This document shows positions 22,399 to 31,051 of a stretch of 64,000 bases of DNA, in pieces. Source of the stretch: Anaerocolumna sp047777345 (GTDB lineage Bacteria > Bacillota > Clostridia > Lachnospirales > Lachnospiraceae); NCBI GenBank assembly GCA_047777345.1, contig JBKEEJ010000001.1:248001-312000 (forward strand), given 5' to 3'. Within the stretch, counting starts at the first letter, position 1. The number at the start of each line of letters is the position of its first letter. The notes beneath the pieces are model-generated. The model did no database searches and had not been told where the DNA came from. It saw only the letters and a list, made by a program, of their open reading frames with translations. The translations under genes were made by a program, and so were the position numbers.

Positions 22399-23322
22399 TT
22401 ACTTTTCATCAATAGGACTGTAATTAATACTTACGCTGATATCTTGATTGTAATTGCCAAAGTTTTTGCCGAATATGGTTAAGCCACCTACATGGGTAGC
22501 GTTATCCGGTACACCGATTTTAAATTTAATGGTACTTTTGTAATCAAAATTAAAATCATTTATTGTTACATCAGATATCTGAAGACCGTCAATAAAAGTA
22601 CCTTTGTGGTTTATGACAAGAAGTTTCAGTAATCCATACTGATTCCAGTTCGGATACCACCAGTCAGGAGTAAAGATTCCTTTTACATCACCAAAATCAC
22701 CCGGACTTGTCCATGTCCCGATATGAACGTCATTGAGGTAAAAATGGATGTCCGAAGGCCAGATATCATTTACACCCGGAGCTTCCGAGCTTAATTCGGC
22801 AGATATGGTAATTTGGTCGATTTTTTGTGAGTAAGGAATAAAATTTGGTATGATGTATTCCACATACCCTTTGGTAAACCATAAAATATCTGCATTATAT
22901 CTGTCAGGGTGAGAAAAATACCTGGTGTCATCAACTTCTCCGATAATTGCTTTTGCAGAAGAGAGACCGCAGGTTGGGTAAACTTCATAATCAGAATAAT
23001 AGCCTACTCTTAATTCTGTCTGATATAAATTTTTCGTATTATTTTGCTGATCAAGATCAATTAGTATTTTATCAAGACGAACAGAACATATTTTTTTATT
23101 TCCATGTCCTTCTGACTTATTTGACACAGTTATTAAACCACAGTCTTCCAATTTCTTTATATGACTGGTAAGTGCCCCGTTGGTAATATTTAATTCCGAG
23201 GCAATTTCATTCATATTTAATCCGTTATTTTTCAATAATAGTTTCAGAATCTCCACCCGGATATCAGAACCGAGCGCTTTAAATATCTCTAAACCATCAT
23301 CTAACGATTTAATATGCATCAT
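22399..23322 (-). CDS. ArsR-type winged-helix regulator with C-terminal beta-rich sensor domain
   Basis: A 307-residue protein. Residues ~5-90 are a winged helix of the ArsR kind (ALGSDIRVEILKLLLKNNG, MNEIASELNITNGALTSHIKKLEDCGLI). The rest (~110-307) is rich in aromatic residues and short strands (PTCGLSSAKAIIGEVDD, WPSDIHFYLND, TWTSPGDFGD, GGLTIFGKNFGNY) and looks like a carbohydrate-binding jelly-roll sandwich, though I cannot name the family. It is divergent from the sugar ABC transporter and convergent with the GH43 gene. I infer a sugar-responsive repressor of these genes. No metal-binding cysteine pair of classical ArsR proteins is seen. Confidence 0.75.
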   Translation of the reverse strand: MMHIKSLDDGLEIFKALGSDIRVEILKLLLKNNGLNMNEIASELNITNGALTSHIKKLEDCGLITVSNKSEGHGNKKICSVRLDKILIDLDQQNNTKNLYQTELRVGYYSDYEVYPTCGLSSAKAIIGEVDDTRYFSHPDRYNADILWFTKGYVEYIIPNFIPYSQKIDQITISAELSSEAPGVNDIWPSDIHFYLNDVHIGTWTSPGDFGDVKGIFTPDWWYPNWNQYGLLKLLVINHKGTFIDGLQISDVTINDFNFDYKSTIKFKIGVPDNATHVGGLTIFGKNFGNYNQDISVSINYSPIDEK

Positions 23323-23693
23323 CTGAATCGTCCTCCTTAATGGACATTATTATCTAATTATTAATTATAGCTGTTGTGGATAATATGTCAAAGAGAATTT
23401 TAGCTTTTTTTAAAAATTTTCTTTCAAAATATGTGAAAATATGTGATTTAACTTATAGAAAAAACTAAAATATTATAAATAATAATAAAATATATATTGA
23501 CATAGAAAACACATTGTGCAATAATACAATTAAAATGTAATAATAACAGCAAAAATATTAATGTCGCACAAGAAAAATGTGACAAATATTTTGTGATTTG
23601 TTATTATTGCAGAAAGGTATACTATAAATTTTTTTAAAGTATACACAAGATTTTTTTCTAAATAATTTTAGGAGAGTCTAAAGGAGGTAAATT
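23323..23693. promoter_or_regulatory. divergent promoter region of regulator and sugar ABC operon
   Basis: Very AT-rich. TTGACA (23497-23502) and AATAAT (23520-23525) with a 17-bp spacer form a good promoter toward the binding-protein gene. Repeated TGTGAAAATATGTGA and TTGTG-type words nearby could be operator half-sites. An AAAGGAGG RBS is at 23680-23687. Confidence 0.65.
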
Positions 23694-25139
23694 ATGAAAA
23701 AAAAGTTACTTAGTGTGTTTCTTTGTGTAGCTATGGTTGCAGTCATGCTGACCGGCTGCGGAAAATCATCCCAAAGTACAGAAAACAGTAGCGAAACAAA
23801 AACAGAGGATACTAAAGCAGAATCTGAGCAAGGTGAAGGAGATGACGCAGAAGCAGAGGAATCAACGGAAGGTGAAGCAGAAGCTGTTACCACAGTTGGT
23901 GATCCTAACGGTACACATTTTGAAATGTGGTCATTTGTTGAATTACATAATACATTCTATGGAAAAATGGTAGAGAAGTGGAATGAAGAAAATCCTGACA
24001 AAACCATAGAAGTAACATTTACCACATATCCTTATTCGGATATGCATAATAAACTGATTATGGCTCTGCAAACAGGAGAAGGAGCTCCTGATATATGTGA
24101 TGTTGAAGTAGGACAATTTCCTAATGTAGTTGCAGGTGTTGATACATGGTTGTATCCATTGGATGACGCTGCGGCACCTTATCTTGATACAATGGTTAAA
24201 TCTCGTATGGAAACATATATGGGATCCGATGGACATTATTATGGTGCGCCTTTCCATGTAGGAGCCACCGTAATGTATTACAATTTAGCTGCTCTTGAAG
24301 AAGTTGGAATTACTCAGGAAGATGTAGATGCTGTTAAGACATGGGATGACTATACAGCACTTGGTAAGAGATATGTTGAGGCAGTAGGTGAAGAAGGAAA
24401 GTATTTTACCTCTGTTGATACAGGCGGAACAGACTGGTTATGGCTTGCTATGGCTGAATACGGTGAAGACTGGACCGGTGGTTTCGATGGAAAAGCAAAT
24501 ATTGAATTACAATCCGTTAAAAATATGCTTAACATGCAGGTAGACTGGTTAAATTCCGGTATTGCTGAAGTTTCACCGGATGGACATGTTGACCTGGAAG
24601 CTGGTTACCAGAACATTCTGGATCATAATATCGTATCATTTCCAAAGGCAATGTGGTATATGAGCCGTTTCATTAACTATATGCCAGAAGAAAAAGGTAA
24701 CTGGTATATAGCACCTTGCCCGGTATTTGAAGAAGGACAGATTAACTCTGTAGGTATTGGTGGTACCGGTACAGTTGTAACACAGCAGTCTAAAGATAAA
24801 GAACTTGCAGCCGAATTCCTGTGCTATGCCAAGATGTCTATGGAAGGCGAAAAGAATATTTGGGAAATGTTAGGGTTTGATGTATGTAACACTGAAATGT
24901 GGCAGGATGAATCTATTATTCATGATGACAACAACCAATACAATTCTTTCTTCCGCAACTATCCTTACGATGTATTAAATGAAATCAAAGACGGAATTGG
25001 CAAAATCAGTGTTGTTCCTATCAGCCCTACAATTAATGAAGAAATTTGTACCAATACTTTAAATGAAATATTTGAAAACGGCACACCAGTTGATGATGCG
25101 TTAGCGGCTTCTCAGGAAGTCATTGACATGGAACAGTAG
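23694..25139 (+). CDS. sugar ABC transporter substrate-binding lipoprotein
   Basis: A 481-residue extracellular solute-binding protein of family 1. It has a lysine-rich start, a hydrophobic segment and a lipobox ending LTGCG, so Cys ~22 is lipidated and the protein is membrane-anchored outside the cell. An acidic, low-complexity linker (~30-65) precedes the two-lobed binding domain (FEMWSFVELHNTFY, GEGAPDICDVEVGQFPNVV, PFHVGATVMYYN). The two permeases follow. No ATPase gene is adjacent, which is common for this class because an MsmK-type ATPase is shared. The substrate is probably an oligosaccharide. Confidence 0.92.
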   Translation: MKKKLLSVFLCVAMVAVMLTGCGKSSQSTENSSETKTEDTKAESEQGEGDDAEAEESTEGEAEAVTTVGDPNGTHFEMWSFVELHNTFYGKMVEKWNEENPDKTIEVTFTTYPYSDMHNKLIMALQTGEGAPDICDVEVGQFPNVVAGVDTWLYPLDDAAAPYLDTMVKSRMETYMGSDGHYYGAPFHVGATVMYYNLAALEEVGITQEDVDAVKTWDDYTALGKRYVEAVGEEGKYFTSVDTGGTDWLWLAMAEYGEDWTGGFDGKANIELQSVKNMLNMQVDWLNSGIAEVSPDGHVDLEAGYQNILDHNIVSFPKAMWYMSRFINYMPEEKGNWYIAPCPVFEEGQINSVGIGGTGTVVTQQSKDKELAAEFLCYAKMSMEGEKNIWEMLGFDVCNTEMWQDESIIHDDNNQYNSFFRNYPYDVLNEIKDGIGKISVVPISPTINEEICTNTLNEIFENGTPVDDALAASQEVIDMEQ

Positions 25140-25153
25140 TTTATTGCCGGAGT

Positions 25154-25249
25154 AGGGAGTTGCCCGGAAGTTTTTCCGGCACTCCTTAACTTTTAAAATG
25201 CATTGTTTATGCCATAAGGCAAAAACGGCGTAGGAGAACATGCCGTTTT
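25154..25249 (+). promoter_or_regulatory. two hairpins between binding protein and permeases
   Basis: The first hairpin (25154-25187) is GC-rich (GGGAGTTGCC...). The second pairs AAAACGGC (25222) with GCCGTTTT (25242). Partial termination here would keep binding-protein mRNA in excess over permease mRNA. Confidence 0.6.
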
Positions 25250-25382
25250 GTGTATCATAATGGTTGAAAGAAAATATTGTAGAAAGGAATTGCCAAAGCT
25301 AAATTTTTAACCTGTGTGAAACATATTTTCACATTGTATTGGCAATGTCGCAGATTAATTTGTGATATGCAAGGGTGAAAAG

Positions 25383-26279
25383 ATGAAAATAAAAAAATTT
25401 CTTTATTCACAAAAAACAGCTCCTTACGTATTTGTATTACCGTTTATTTTAAGTATCCTTATATTTTGGGCTTATCCCCTTATTAGCACTATTACTATGA
25501 GTTTTCAGGATATAAAACCGACGGGAATAGAATGGATAGGGTTAAAAAATTATTCGAAATTAATAAACGATAAAGTATTCCATACTGCAATACTTAATAG
25601 TTTTGAATATATGGTTGTAACGGTTGCGCTCTTAATTCCTTTTCCAATGTTATTTGCTGTTTTACTTGACAGCCGTCTTGTAAAAGCAAAAGGATTATGG
25701 AAAGCATTATTATATCTTCCGGCACTGACTTCCGTTGTTATATCCGGAACCCTCTTTCGACTTATGTTTTCAGAATATAGCACCGGACAGATGAACGTAA
25801 TAATGCAGGCGCTTGGTTTGGCAACTCATAAATGGCTTAAAGTAAAAGCAACAGGACTTGGAGCACTGGTTGTATTATGCTGCTGGAGATGGACAGGTGT
25901 AAATATGCTTTATTATTTGTCCGGTTTAAAATCCATCGACGGAACTCTTTATGAAGCAGCTGAAATTGACGGTGCATCAGCCTTTCAAAAATTCTGGTAT
26001 ATTACTGTGAAATTATTGAAGCCAACCAACATTTATGTGCTAACCATCAGTATATATGCAGGACTTGCCATGTTTTTGGAATCATTTATGCTATGGGCTG
26101 GAAATGCATCTCCAAACAATATCGGACTGACTATTGTAGGTTACCTGTATCGCCGAGGAATTGAAAAGAATCAGATGGGTTATGCTTCAGCAGTAGGACT
26201 TGTGCTTTTAGTAATTGCACTTGCCATTAATGTGGTACAGCTGATCCTGAATGGTACATTTAAAAAGGAGGAAAGATAG
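25383..26279 (+). CDS. sugar ABC transporter permease (first subunit)
   Basis: A 298-residue membrane protein of the MalF/UgpA type. I chose ATG 25383, with AGGGTG upstream, over a GTG at 25362. Six hydrophobic segments are visible, starting YVFVLPFILSILIFWAYPL. The EAA loop that contacts the ATPase is clear near residue 195 (EAAEIDGASAFQKFWYITVK). It partners with the next gene to form the translocation pore. The two genes are joined with no gap to speak of, indicating one transcript. Confidence 0.92.
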   Translation: MKIKKFLYSQKTAPYVFVLPFILSILIFWAYPLISTITMSFQDIKPTGIEWIGLKNYSKLINDKVFHTAILNSFEYMVVTVALLIPFPMLFAVLLDSRLVKAKGLWKALLYLPALTSVVISGTLFRLMFSEYSTGQMNVIMQALGLATHKWLKVKATGLGALVVLCCWRWTGVNMLYYLSGLKSIDGTLYEAAEIDGASAFQKFWYITVKLLKPTNIYVLTISIYAGLAMFLESFMLWAGNASPNNIGLTIVGYLYRRGIEKNQMGYASAVGLVLLVIALAINVVQLILNGTFKKEER

Positions 26280-26280
26280 T

Positions 26281-27159
26281 ATGGCAAGAGAAGCAGTTAC
26301 ATATAAAGCTACGTCTTCAGTAAAATTCAAGGCGTTATCTGTTCTGGCCACCGGTTGGTTTTTGCTGTTGGGAATAATTGTAATATTCCCGGTATTTGCC
26401 GGATTATTGGCTTCTTTCCGCCCTGGTACGGAACTGATAAGAAAAGGACTTCGCATTAATCTTGATTTTTCAACCATGACCCTTGACAATTACAAGTATT
26501 TGTTCAGTGGTAACGCTGATTCCGTAAAGTATTTTACCTGGTTTAAAAACAGTATGGTATTGACCCTGGTAACAGTTGCATTAACCTTAATGATTTGTTT
26601 TTTCGTTGCATATGGCCTTACCATGTATTATTTTAAATTAAGAAATTTACTTTTGTTTTTGGTCATAGCTACCATGATGGTACCTTTTGAGATTTTGATG
26701 CTGCCTTTGTATCAGGAAATGATAACTTTAAAACTGATTGATACCAGCGCCGGAGTTATATTACCGGGTGTTTGTGCAGCCTCCACTATATTTTTCTTCA
26801 GGCAATATCTGACAACCCTGCCAAAGGAACTGCTTGATTCCGGAAGAATTGACGGGGCTACGGAATATGGCATATGTATTAAAATTATGCTGCCTATTAC
26901 GAAACCCGCATTTGCCGCTATGGCAATTTTAAACGCCATGGGCTCCTGGAACAATATGTTATGGCCAATGTTAGTATTTAGAAGTGCAAAGAAATTTACT
27001 CTTCCCATTGGATTAAATACTTTGCTTACACCTTATGGCAATAACTACGATTTGCTGATTGCAGGTTCCATGTTTGGTATCATTCCTATCTTTGCTATAT
27101 TCTTAATGTTCCAGAGTTACTTTATCGATGGTATGACCATCGGTGCGGTAAAAGGATGA
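26281..27159 (+). CDS. sugar ABC transporter permease (second subunit)
   Basis: A 292-residue MalG/UgpE-type membrane protein. ATG 26281 has GGAGG eight bases before it, inside the end of the previous gene. Six transmembrane segments are visible, and the EAA motif appears as DSGRIDGATEYGICIKIMLPITKPA near residue 185. The protein ends FIDGMTIGAVKG, a common ending in this family. It is the last gene of the unit, and a strong hairpin follows. Confidence 0.92.
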   Translation: MAREAVTYKATSSVKFKALSVLATGWFLLLGIIVIFPVFAGLLASFRPGTELIRKGLRINLDFSTMTLDNYKYLFSGNADSVKYFTWFKNSMVLTLVTVALTLMICFFVAYGLTMYYFKLRNLLLFLVIATMMVPFEILMLPLYQEMITLKLIDTSAGVILPGVCAASTIFFFRQYLTTLPKELLDSGRIDGATEYGICIKIMLPITKPAFAAMAILNAMGSWNNMLWPMLVFRSAKKFTLPIGLNTLLTPYGNNYDLLIAGSMFGIIPIFAIFLMFQSYFIDGMTIGAVKG

Positions 27160-27188
27160 CACTTGAATAGCCAGATAAAGATTTTTAT

Positions 27189-27246
27189 TGACTCTATGTT
27201 ATAGAAAAGGATTTTCGTAATTTAATCCTTTCTATAAATAGAGTCA
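27189..27246 (+). terminator. hairpin after the sugar ABC operon
   Basis: TGACTCTAT...AAGGATT is matched by AATCCTT...ATAGAGTCA, giving over 18 paired bases with a small internal loop. The T run is poor. Confidence 0.65.
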
Positions 27247-27450
27247 TAATCATTTATCTGGCATTATGTTTATTGTAAAGACTATATTTATGGTAAATTT
27301 CTTATTTTGTCCCCGGTAATTCTTCTGCCTGTCAGCAGACATATGATATCGTTATGCCAGGTACAGCATAATGATAGATATTACGAATAAATCCGTTGTT
27401 TTTAATTTGGAAAAGATAAAAAGCCATGTTATACAGTGTAATTGTATCGA

Positions 27451-27480
27451 TTTACCATGGTAAAGTGCTACCATGGCAAA
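27451..27480. promoter_or_regulatory. tandem ACCATGG palindromes
   Basis: TTTACCATGGTAAA (27451-27464) is a perfect 14-bp palindrome. GCTACCATGGCAAA (27467-27480) repeats its core 16 bp later. The pair abuts the promoter, as a repressor or activator site would. Confidence 0.5.
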
Positions 27481-27488
27481 ATATTTTG

Positions 27489-27517
27489 TTGACATTGGAT
27501 TAGCCCTATGTTACTAT
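27489..27517 (+). promoter_or_regulatory. promoter of the amino-acid ABC genes
   Basis: TTGACA (27489-27494) and TACTAT (27512-27517) with a 17-bp spacer; TATAAT three bases further is an alternative. Confidence 0.55.
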
Positions 27518-27579
27518 AATTTATGCTTATGAAAAAAGATTTATAATTATACGAGATACATATGCGGAGGGTTAATTGA

Positions 27580-28390
27580 ATGAAGAAAACGATTAGGCTG
27601 ATTGCGATTACTATGTTATTAATTATTACAGTGGCAGGATGCGGGAAGAAAGAATCTGCGGGAACTGACACTTCGTTAGAGGATATTAAGGCAAAAGGTA
27701 AACTTGTTCTTGGCCTTGATGACGAATTCCCTCCCATGGGTTTTTAAAAATGAGAATCAGGAAATTGTTGGTTTTGATATAGATGTGGCGAAAGAAGTAT
27801 GCAAAAGAATGGGTGTGGAATTAGTGATTCAGCCCATTAGCTGGGAAGCTAAGGAGCTGGAACTGTCCACAAAGAATATTGACTGTATCTGGAATGGTAT
27901 GACATATAACAAAGAACGTGCGAAAGCCATGACTTTGAGCAAACCTTACATGAAGAACACACAGGTTGCCGTAGTTTTAGCTGACAGTGACGTGAACTCA
28001 TTAAAAGACCTGGCCGGAAAAACCGTAGCAATACAGAATGGTTCAACTGCTTCCGATGCCATTGAAGCCAATCCAGAATTTAAAGATTCCCTGAAAGAAC
28101 TGGTGAAAGTTGATAATAACGTACAAGCCCTTTTAGACTTAAAAGTATCCGGTTCGGATGCGGTTGTTATGGATGAAGTAGTTGCCCGGTATTATGCGGA
28201 AAAAGAGCCGGGTACCTATAAGATTCTGAATGAAACCATGTCGGATGAAGAATATGTTATTGGTTTCCGAAAAGGAGAGGAAAGCCTTTGCAATGAGGTA
28301 GAAAAGTATTTAAAAGAGATGAAGGATGACGGAACTTTGGCTAAAATCAGTGAAACCTGGTTTGGAAAAGATTTAACAACAGTAGAATAA
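27580..28390 (+). pseudogene. polar amino-acid ABC transporter substrate-binding lipoprotein, frameshifted
   Basis: ATG 27580 starts a lipoprotein signal with lipobox TVAGCG, then SLEDIKAKGKLVLGLDDEFPPMGF and a TAA at 27745-27747. The frame one base on continues as KNENQEIVGFDIDVAKE to 28390. Removing one T from the TTTTTAAAAA at 27741-27750 joins the parts into a normal ~270-residue family-3 binding protein. A sequencing indel or real mutation is most likely. A +1 slip at TTT-TAA is possible in principle, as in prfB, but there is no supporting stimulator. The permease and ATPase genes lie 300 bp downstream. Confidence 0.8.
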
Positions 28391-28684
28391 TATTACACGC
28401 CGGTCGTACACTATTACGAAATACGAAACAAGTAGAATTGATTGGCATCTCTTAAATTGATAAAAATTTCCCTATTCATTATAAAATAAAAAATAATATT
28501 AATATTGCTGTATTGTTAATGTATAGAAATCACTGTCCCTTGTCCTTAAATTTCAGACTTATGCGGACAGTTTATTTCTTTTATAACTAAATTTGCCTTT
28601 ACAGGATGTTAAGATAAACGATTGGTTCAGGAAAGGGCAATGTGTGTATAATAATAGGATTGGAAGTCTTTAAGGAGGAGAAAA

Positions 28685-29335
28685 ATGTCTCAGGAAACTT
28701 TTCTAAATCTGCTTGTAATAATGGGGAAAGCTTCCCTTGTTACCATAAAGATATTTGTGTTAACCTTGGTTTTTGGACTGCCTTTAGGCCTAATTGTTGC
28801 GTTTGGACGAATGTCTAAGCATTTTGTAATCAACGGGCCCATTCGTTTTTATTTATTGATTATGCGGGGAACACCTTTAATCTTGCAATTGTTCTTTTTC
28901 TTTTATTTTCCACATTTTGTTTTTGGAACTACCTTACCAAGGTTTTGGGCAGCAATTTTGGCTATGTCCATAAACTATGCGGCTTATTTTGCTGAAATAT
29001 ACCGCTCCGGTATCCAGTCTATTTCTAAGGGCCAGTACGAGGCGGCAACTGTTTTGGGATTTAACAAAAATCAGACTTTTTTTAAAATTATATTGCCCCA
29101 GGTTGTAAAGAGAATTCTTCCTCCAATGAGCAATGAATTTATGACTTTGGTCAAGGATACAGCCCTGGTCAGTGTTATTGGAGTGAGTGAAATATATGAA
29201 CTGGCAACCGGAACCATGTCTCGGATGGGTTCCATTTTGCCGCTAATTATGGCAGGACTTTTTTACCTGATTATGAACAGTGTGGTGTCCAAATGCTGTT
29301 CCATAGCGGAAATTAAAATGAGCTATTATCGATAA
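28685..29335 (+). CDS. polar amino-acid ABC transporter permease
   Basis: A 216-residue HisM-type permease. AGGAGG is seven bases before the ATG, and TGTGTATAAT at 28643-28652 may be an extended -10 element. Four to five transmembrane segments are visible. The core includes IMRGTPLILQLFFFFYF and the EAA loop SKGQYEAATVLGFNKNQTFFKIILPQ. It forms a homodimeric pore with the ATPase encoded 13 bp downstream. The binding-protein gene upstream is separated by ~300 bp with no clear terminator. Confidence 0.92.
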   Translation: MSQETFLNLLVIMGKASLVTIKIFVLTLVFGLPLGLIVAFGRMSKHFVINGPIRFYLLIMRGTPLILQLFFFFYFPHFVFGTTLPRFWAAILAMSINYAAYFAEIYRSGIQSISKGQYEAATVLGFNKNQTFFKIILPQVVKRILPPMSNEFMTLVKDTALVSVIGVSEIYELATGTMSRMGSILPLIMAGLFYLIMNSVVSKCCSIAEIKMSYYR

Positions 29336-29348
29336 TCGGAGGAAAGAT

Positions 29349-30131
29349 ATGAATATATTAGAAGTGAAAAACTTAGAGAAAAGTTTTGATAACCTTCCGG
29401 TTTTAAAGGATATTTCCTTTAACGTGAAAAGCGGAGAGATTATCTCTATTATTGGTTCATCCGGTTCCGGCAAATCGACTTTGCTGCGGTGCTTAACCCG
29501 TTTGGAAACGGTAGACTCCGGAACCATTGTTGTTGACGGGGATGTTTTAGTTTCTACAGAGAATGGAAAAACAACCTATGCAAATGAAGAGATATTAAAG
29601 AAAATCCGCTTAGAAACCGGACTGGTTTTCCAGAATTTCAACTTGTTTCCCCATTTTAACGTATTAAGAAATATAACGGAAGCGCCGGTTTTTGTGGCCG
29701 GAATTCCAAAAGAAGAAGCAGAAAAGACGGCTTATGAGTTACTGGATAAACTGGGTTTAAAAGATAAGGCCTTAGCCTATCCATATCAGTTATCCGGTGG
29801 TCAGTCACAACGGGTTTCTATTGCCCGCGCATTGGCACTTAAGCCAAAGATTCTTTTTTTTGATGAACCGACTTCCGCATTGGACCCGGAATTAACGGGA
29901 GAAGTTTTAAAGGTTATAAAATCTTTAACAAGTTTAAATATGACCATGATTATCGTAACTCATGAAATGGAGTTTGCAAGGGAAATCTCCAACCGTATGA
30001 TTTTTATGGATCAGGGAGTTATTGTGGAAGATACCACACCGGATAAATTGTTTCATTCAAATAATGAAAGAACCAGAGCATTTTTAGGTAAGTTCCATAA
30101 AGTTATGGGATCTTCCCATTCATATTACTAA
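29349..30131 (+). CDS. polar amino-acid ABC transporter ATP-binding protein
   Basis: A 260-residue ATPase. Walker A is GSSGSGKST (~36-44), the Q-loop is LVFQNFNLFPH, the signature is LSGGQSQR (~147), Walker B is ILFFDEPTSALD (~167-178), and the switch His is in VTHEMEFA. It energises uptake of a polar amino acid together with the upstream permease and binding protein. RBS GGAGGA lies before the ATG. A terminator follows. Confidence 0.94.
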   Translation: MNILEVKNLEKSFDNLPVLKDISFNVKSGEIISIIGSSGSGKSTLLRCLTRLETVDSGTIVVDGDVLVSTENGKTTYANEEILKKIRLETGLVFQNFNLFPHFNVLRNITEAPVFVAGIPKEEAEKTAYELLDKLGLKDKALAYPYQLSGGQSQRVSIARALALKPKILFFDEPTSALDPELTGEVLKVIKSLTSLNMTMIIVTHEMEFAREISNRMIFMDQGVIVEDTTPDKLFHSNNERTRAFLGKFHKVMGSSHSYY

Positions 30132-30151
30132 TTTAATCACCTGTAACCATT

Positions 30152-30180
30152 AAGGGGCTGCTGTAACAGCCTTCTTTTTG
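30152..30180 (+). terminator. terminator of the amino-acid ABC genes
   Basis: AAGGGGCTG and CAGCCTT form a stem with a small loop, followed by a T run, between convergent genes. Confidence 0.75.
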
Positions 30181-30191
30181 TGTCAATCATT

Positions 30192-31022
30192 TTATTCCTT
30201 CTGGGGAATAAAATGATCGAAAATAAAGTAATCAAAACTGTTACGGCTTGCATTTAAACTCTCCTGAGAATTAATGGTCCAGGCAAAGGTAGGTATCCGG
30301 TATAAGCGCCTGCACAGTACCAGGGACAAGGTACTGCGATGAATGTAATTATAAGAAATAAAATCCGGTTTTGTAATAAAATTCAGCAGCAGGTTTTGAT
30401 GAATAAAGTTTAAAGTTGCAATTCCCCTTTTTGCCTTATCCTTGATTAAATTGCTGGCAAGCTGACCCCGCATAATATTGGGCCGTTTGCGTTTATACCA
30501 GAATAATACCAGAGGATTAAAGGATTCAATACAATATAAGCCCTGATAGTTATCCAGCATAGGAGCTGTTATATCACATACGGAAGTGTCTTTAAATTCT
30601 ACCTTAAATTCAATAATCAGGGGAACCTGGCCATTCACCATGTCAAGAACGGATTGTAAGGAAGGAATCCGTTCCTCAGATTTGAATAAAGTCAGTTCCT
30701 GTAATTCAGCAAAAGTAAGATCTTTTACTTTTTTATCTACTCCGCATGCTCTTTTTAAATTAAAATCATGAAAGACAACCGGAACTTTGTCTTTTGAAAG
30801 CTGAACATCCAGCTCGATACCATAATTATGGCTTACCGCCAGCTTAAAGGCAGCCATAGAATTTTCCGGTGCTTCACTGTTGTTATTGTGAAGCCCTCTA
30901 TGTGCAAAATATCTGACTTGCCAAGGGCCCAGGTCATGACGGCTCCGAATATTGGGCATAATAGCAAGCAAATATAAGATACAAATCAAAACAACAGCAG
31001 CCAAAACAACACCAATTAACAT
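30192..31022 (-). CDS. glycerophosphodiester phosphodiesterase family protein
   Basis: A 276-residue TIM-barrel enzyme with an N-terminal membrane anchor (residues ~2-25). ATG 31022 is preceded by TTGGAGG. The catalytic region is HRGLHNNNSEAPENS (~42-56), with ELDVQLSKD (~71) and the second histidine in VFHDFNLKR (~84). IIEFKVE supplies a further metal-site Glu. It hydrolyses glycerophosphodiesters to glycerol 3-phosphate and an alcohol, probably at the outer face of the membrane. The MFS gene lies 29 bp upstream on the same strand. Confidence 0.9.
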   Translation of the reverse strand: MLIGVVLAAVVLICILYLLAIMPNIRSRHDLGPWQVRYFAHRGLHNNNSEAPENSMAAFKLAVSHNYGIELDVQLSKDKVPVVFHDFNLKRACGVDKKVKDLTFAELQELTLFKSEERIPSLQSVLDMVNGQVPLIIEFKVEFKDTSVCDITAPMLDNYQGLYCIESFNPLVLFWYKRKRPNIMRGQLASNLIKDKAKRGIATLNFIHQNLLLNFITKPDFISYNYIHRSTLSLVLCRRLYRIPTFAWTINSQESLNASRNSFDYFIFDHFIPQKE

Positions 31023-31051
31023 AACATCCTCCAAGTACATTATTATATAGT

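Larger units (their letters stand above)
27247..27579. other. regulatory intergenic region before the amino-acid ABC genes
   Basis: No gene. It contains the ACCATGG palindromes (27451-27480), the promoter at 27489 and a CGGAGG RBS at 27565-27570. Confidence 0.5.
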
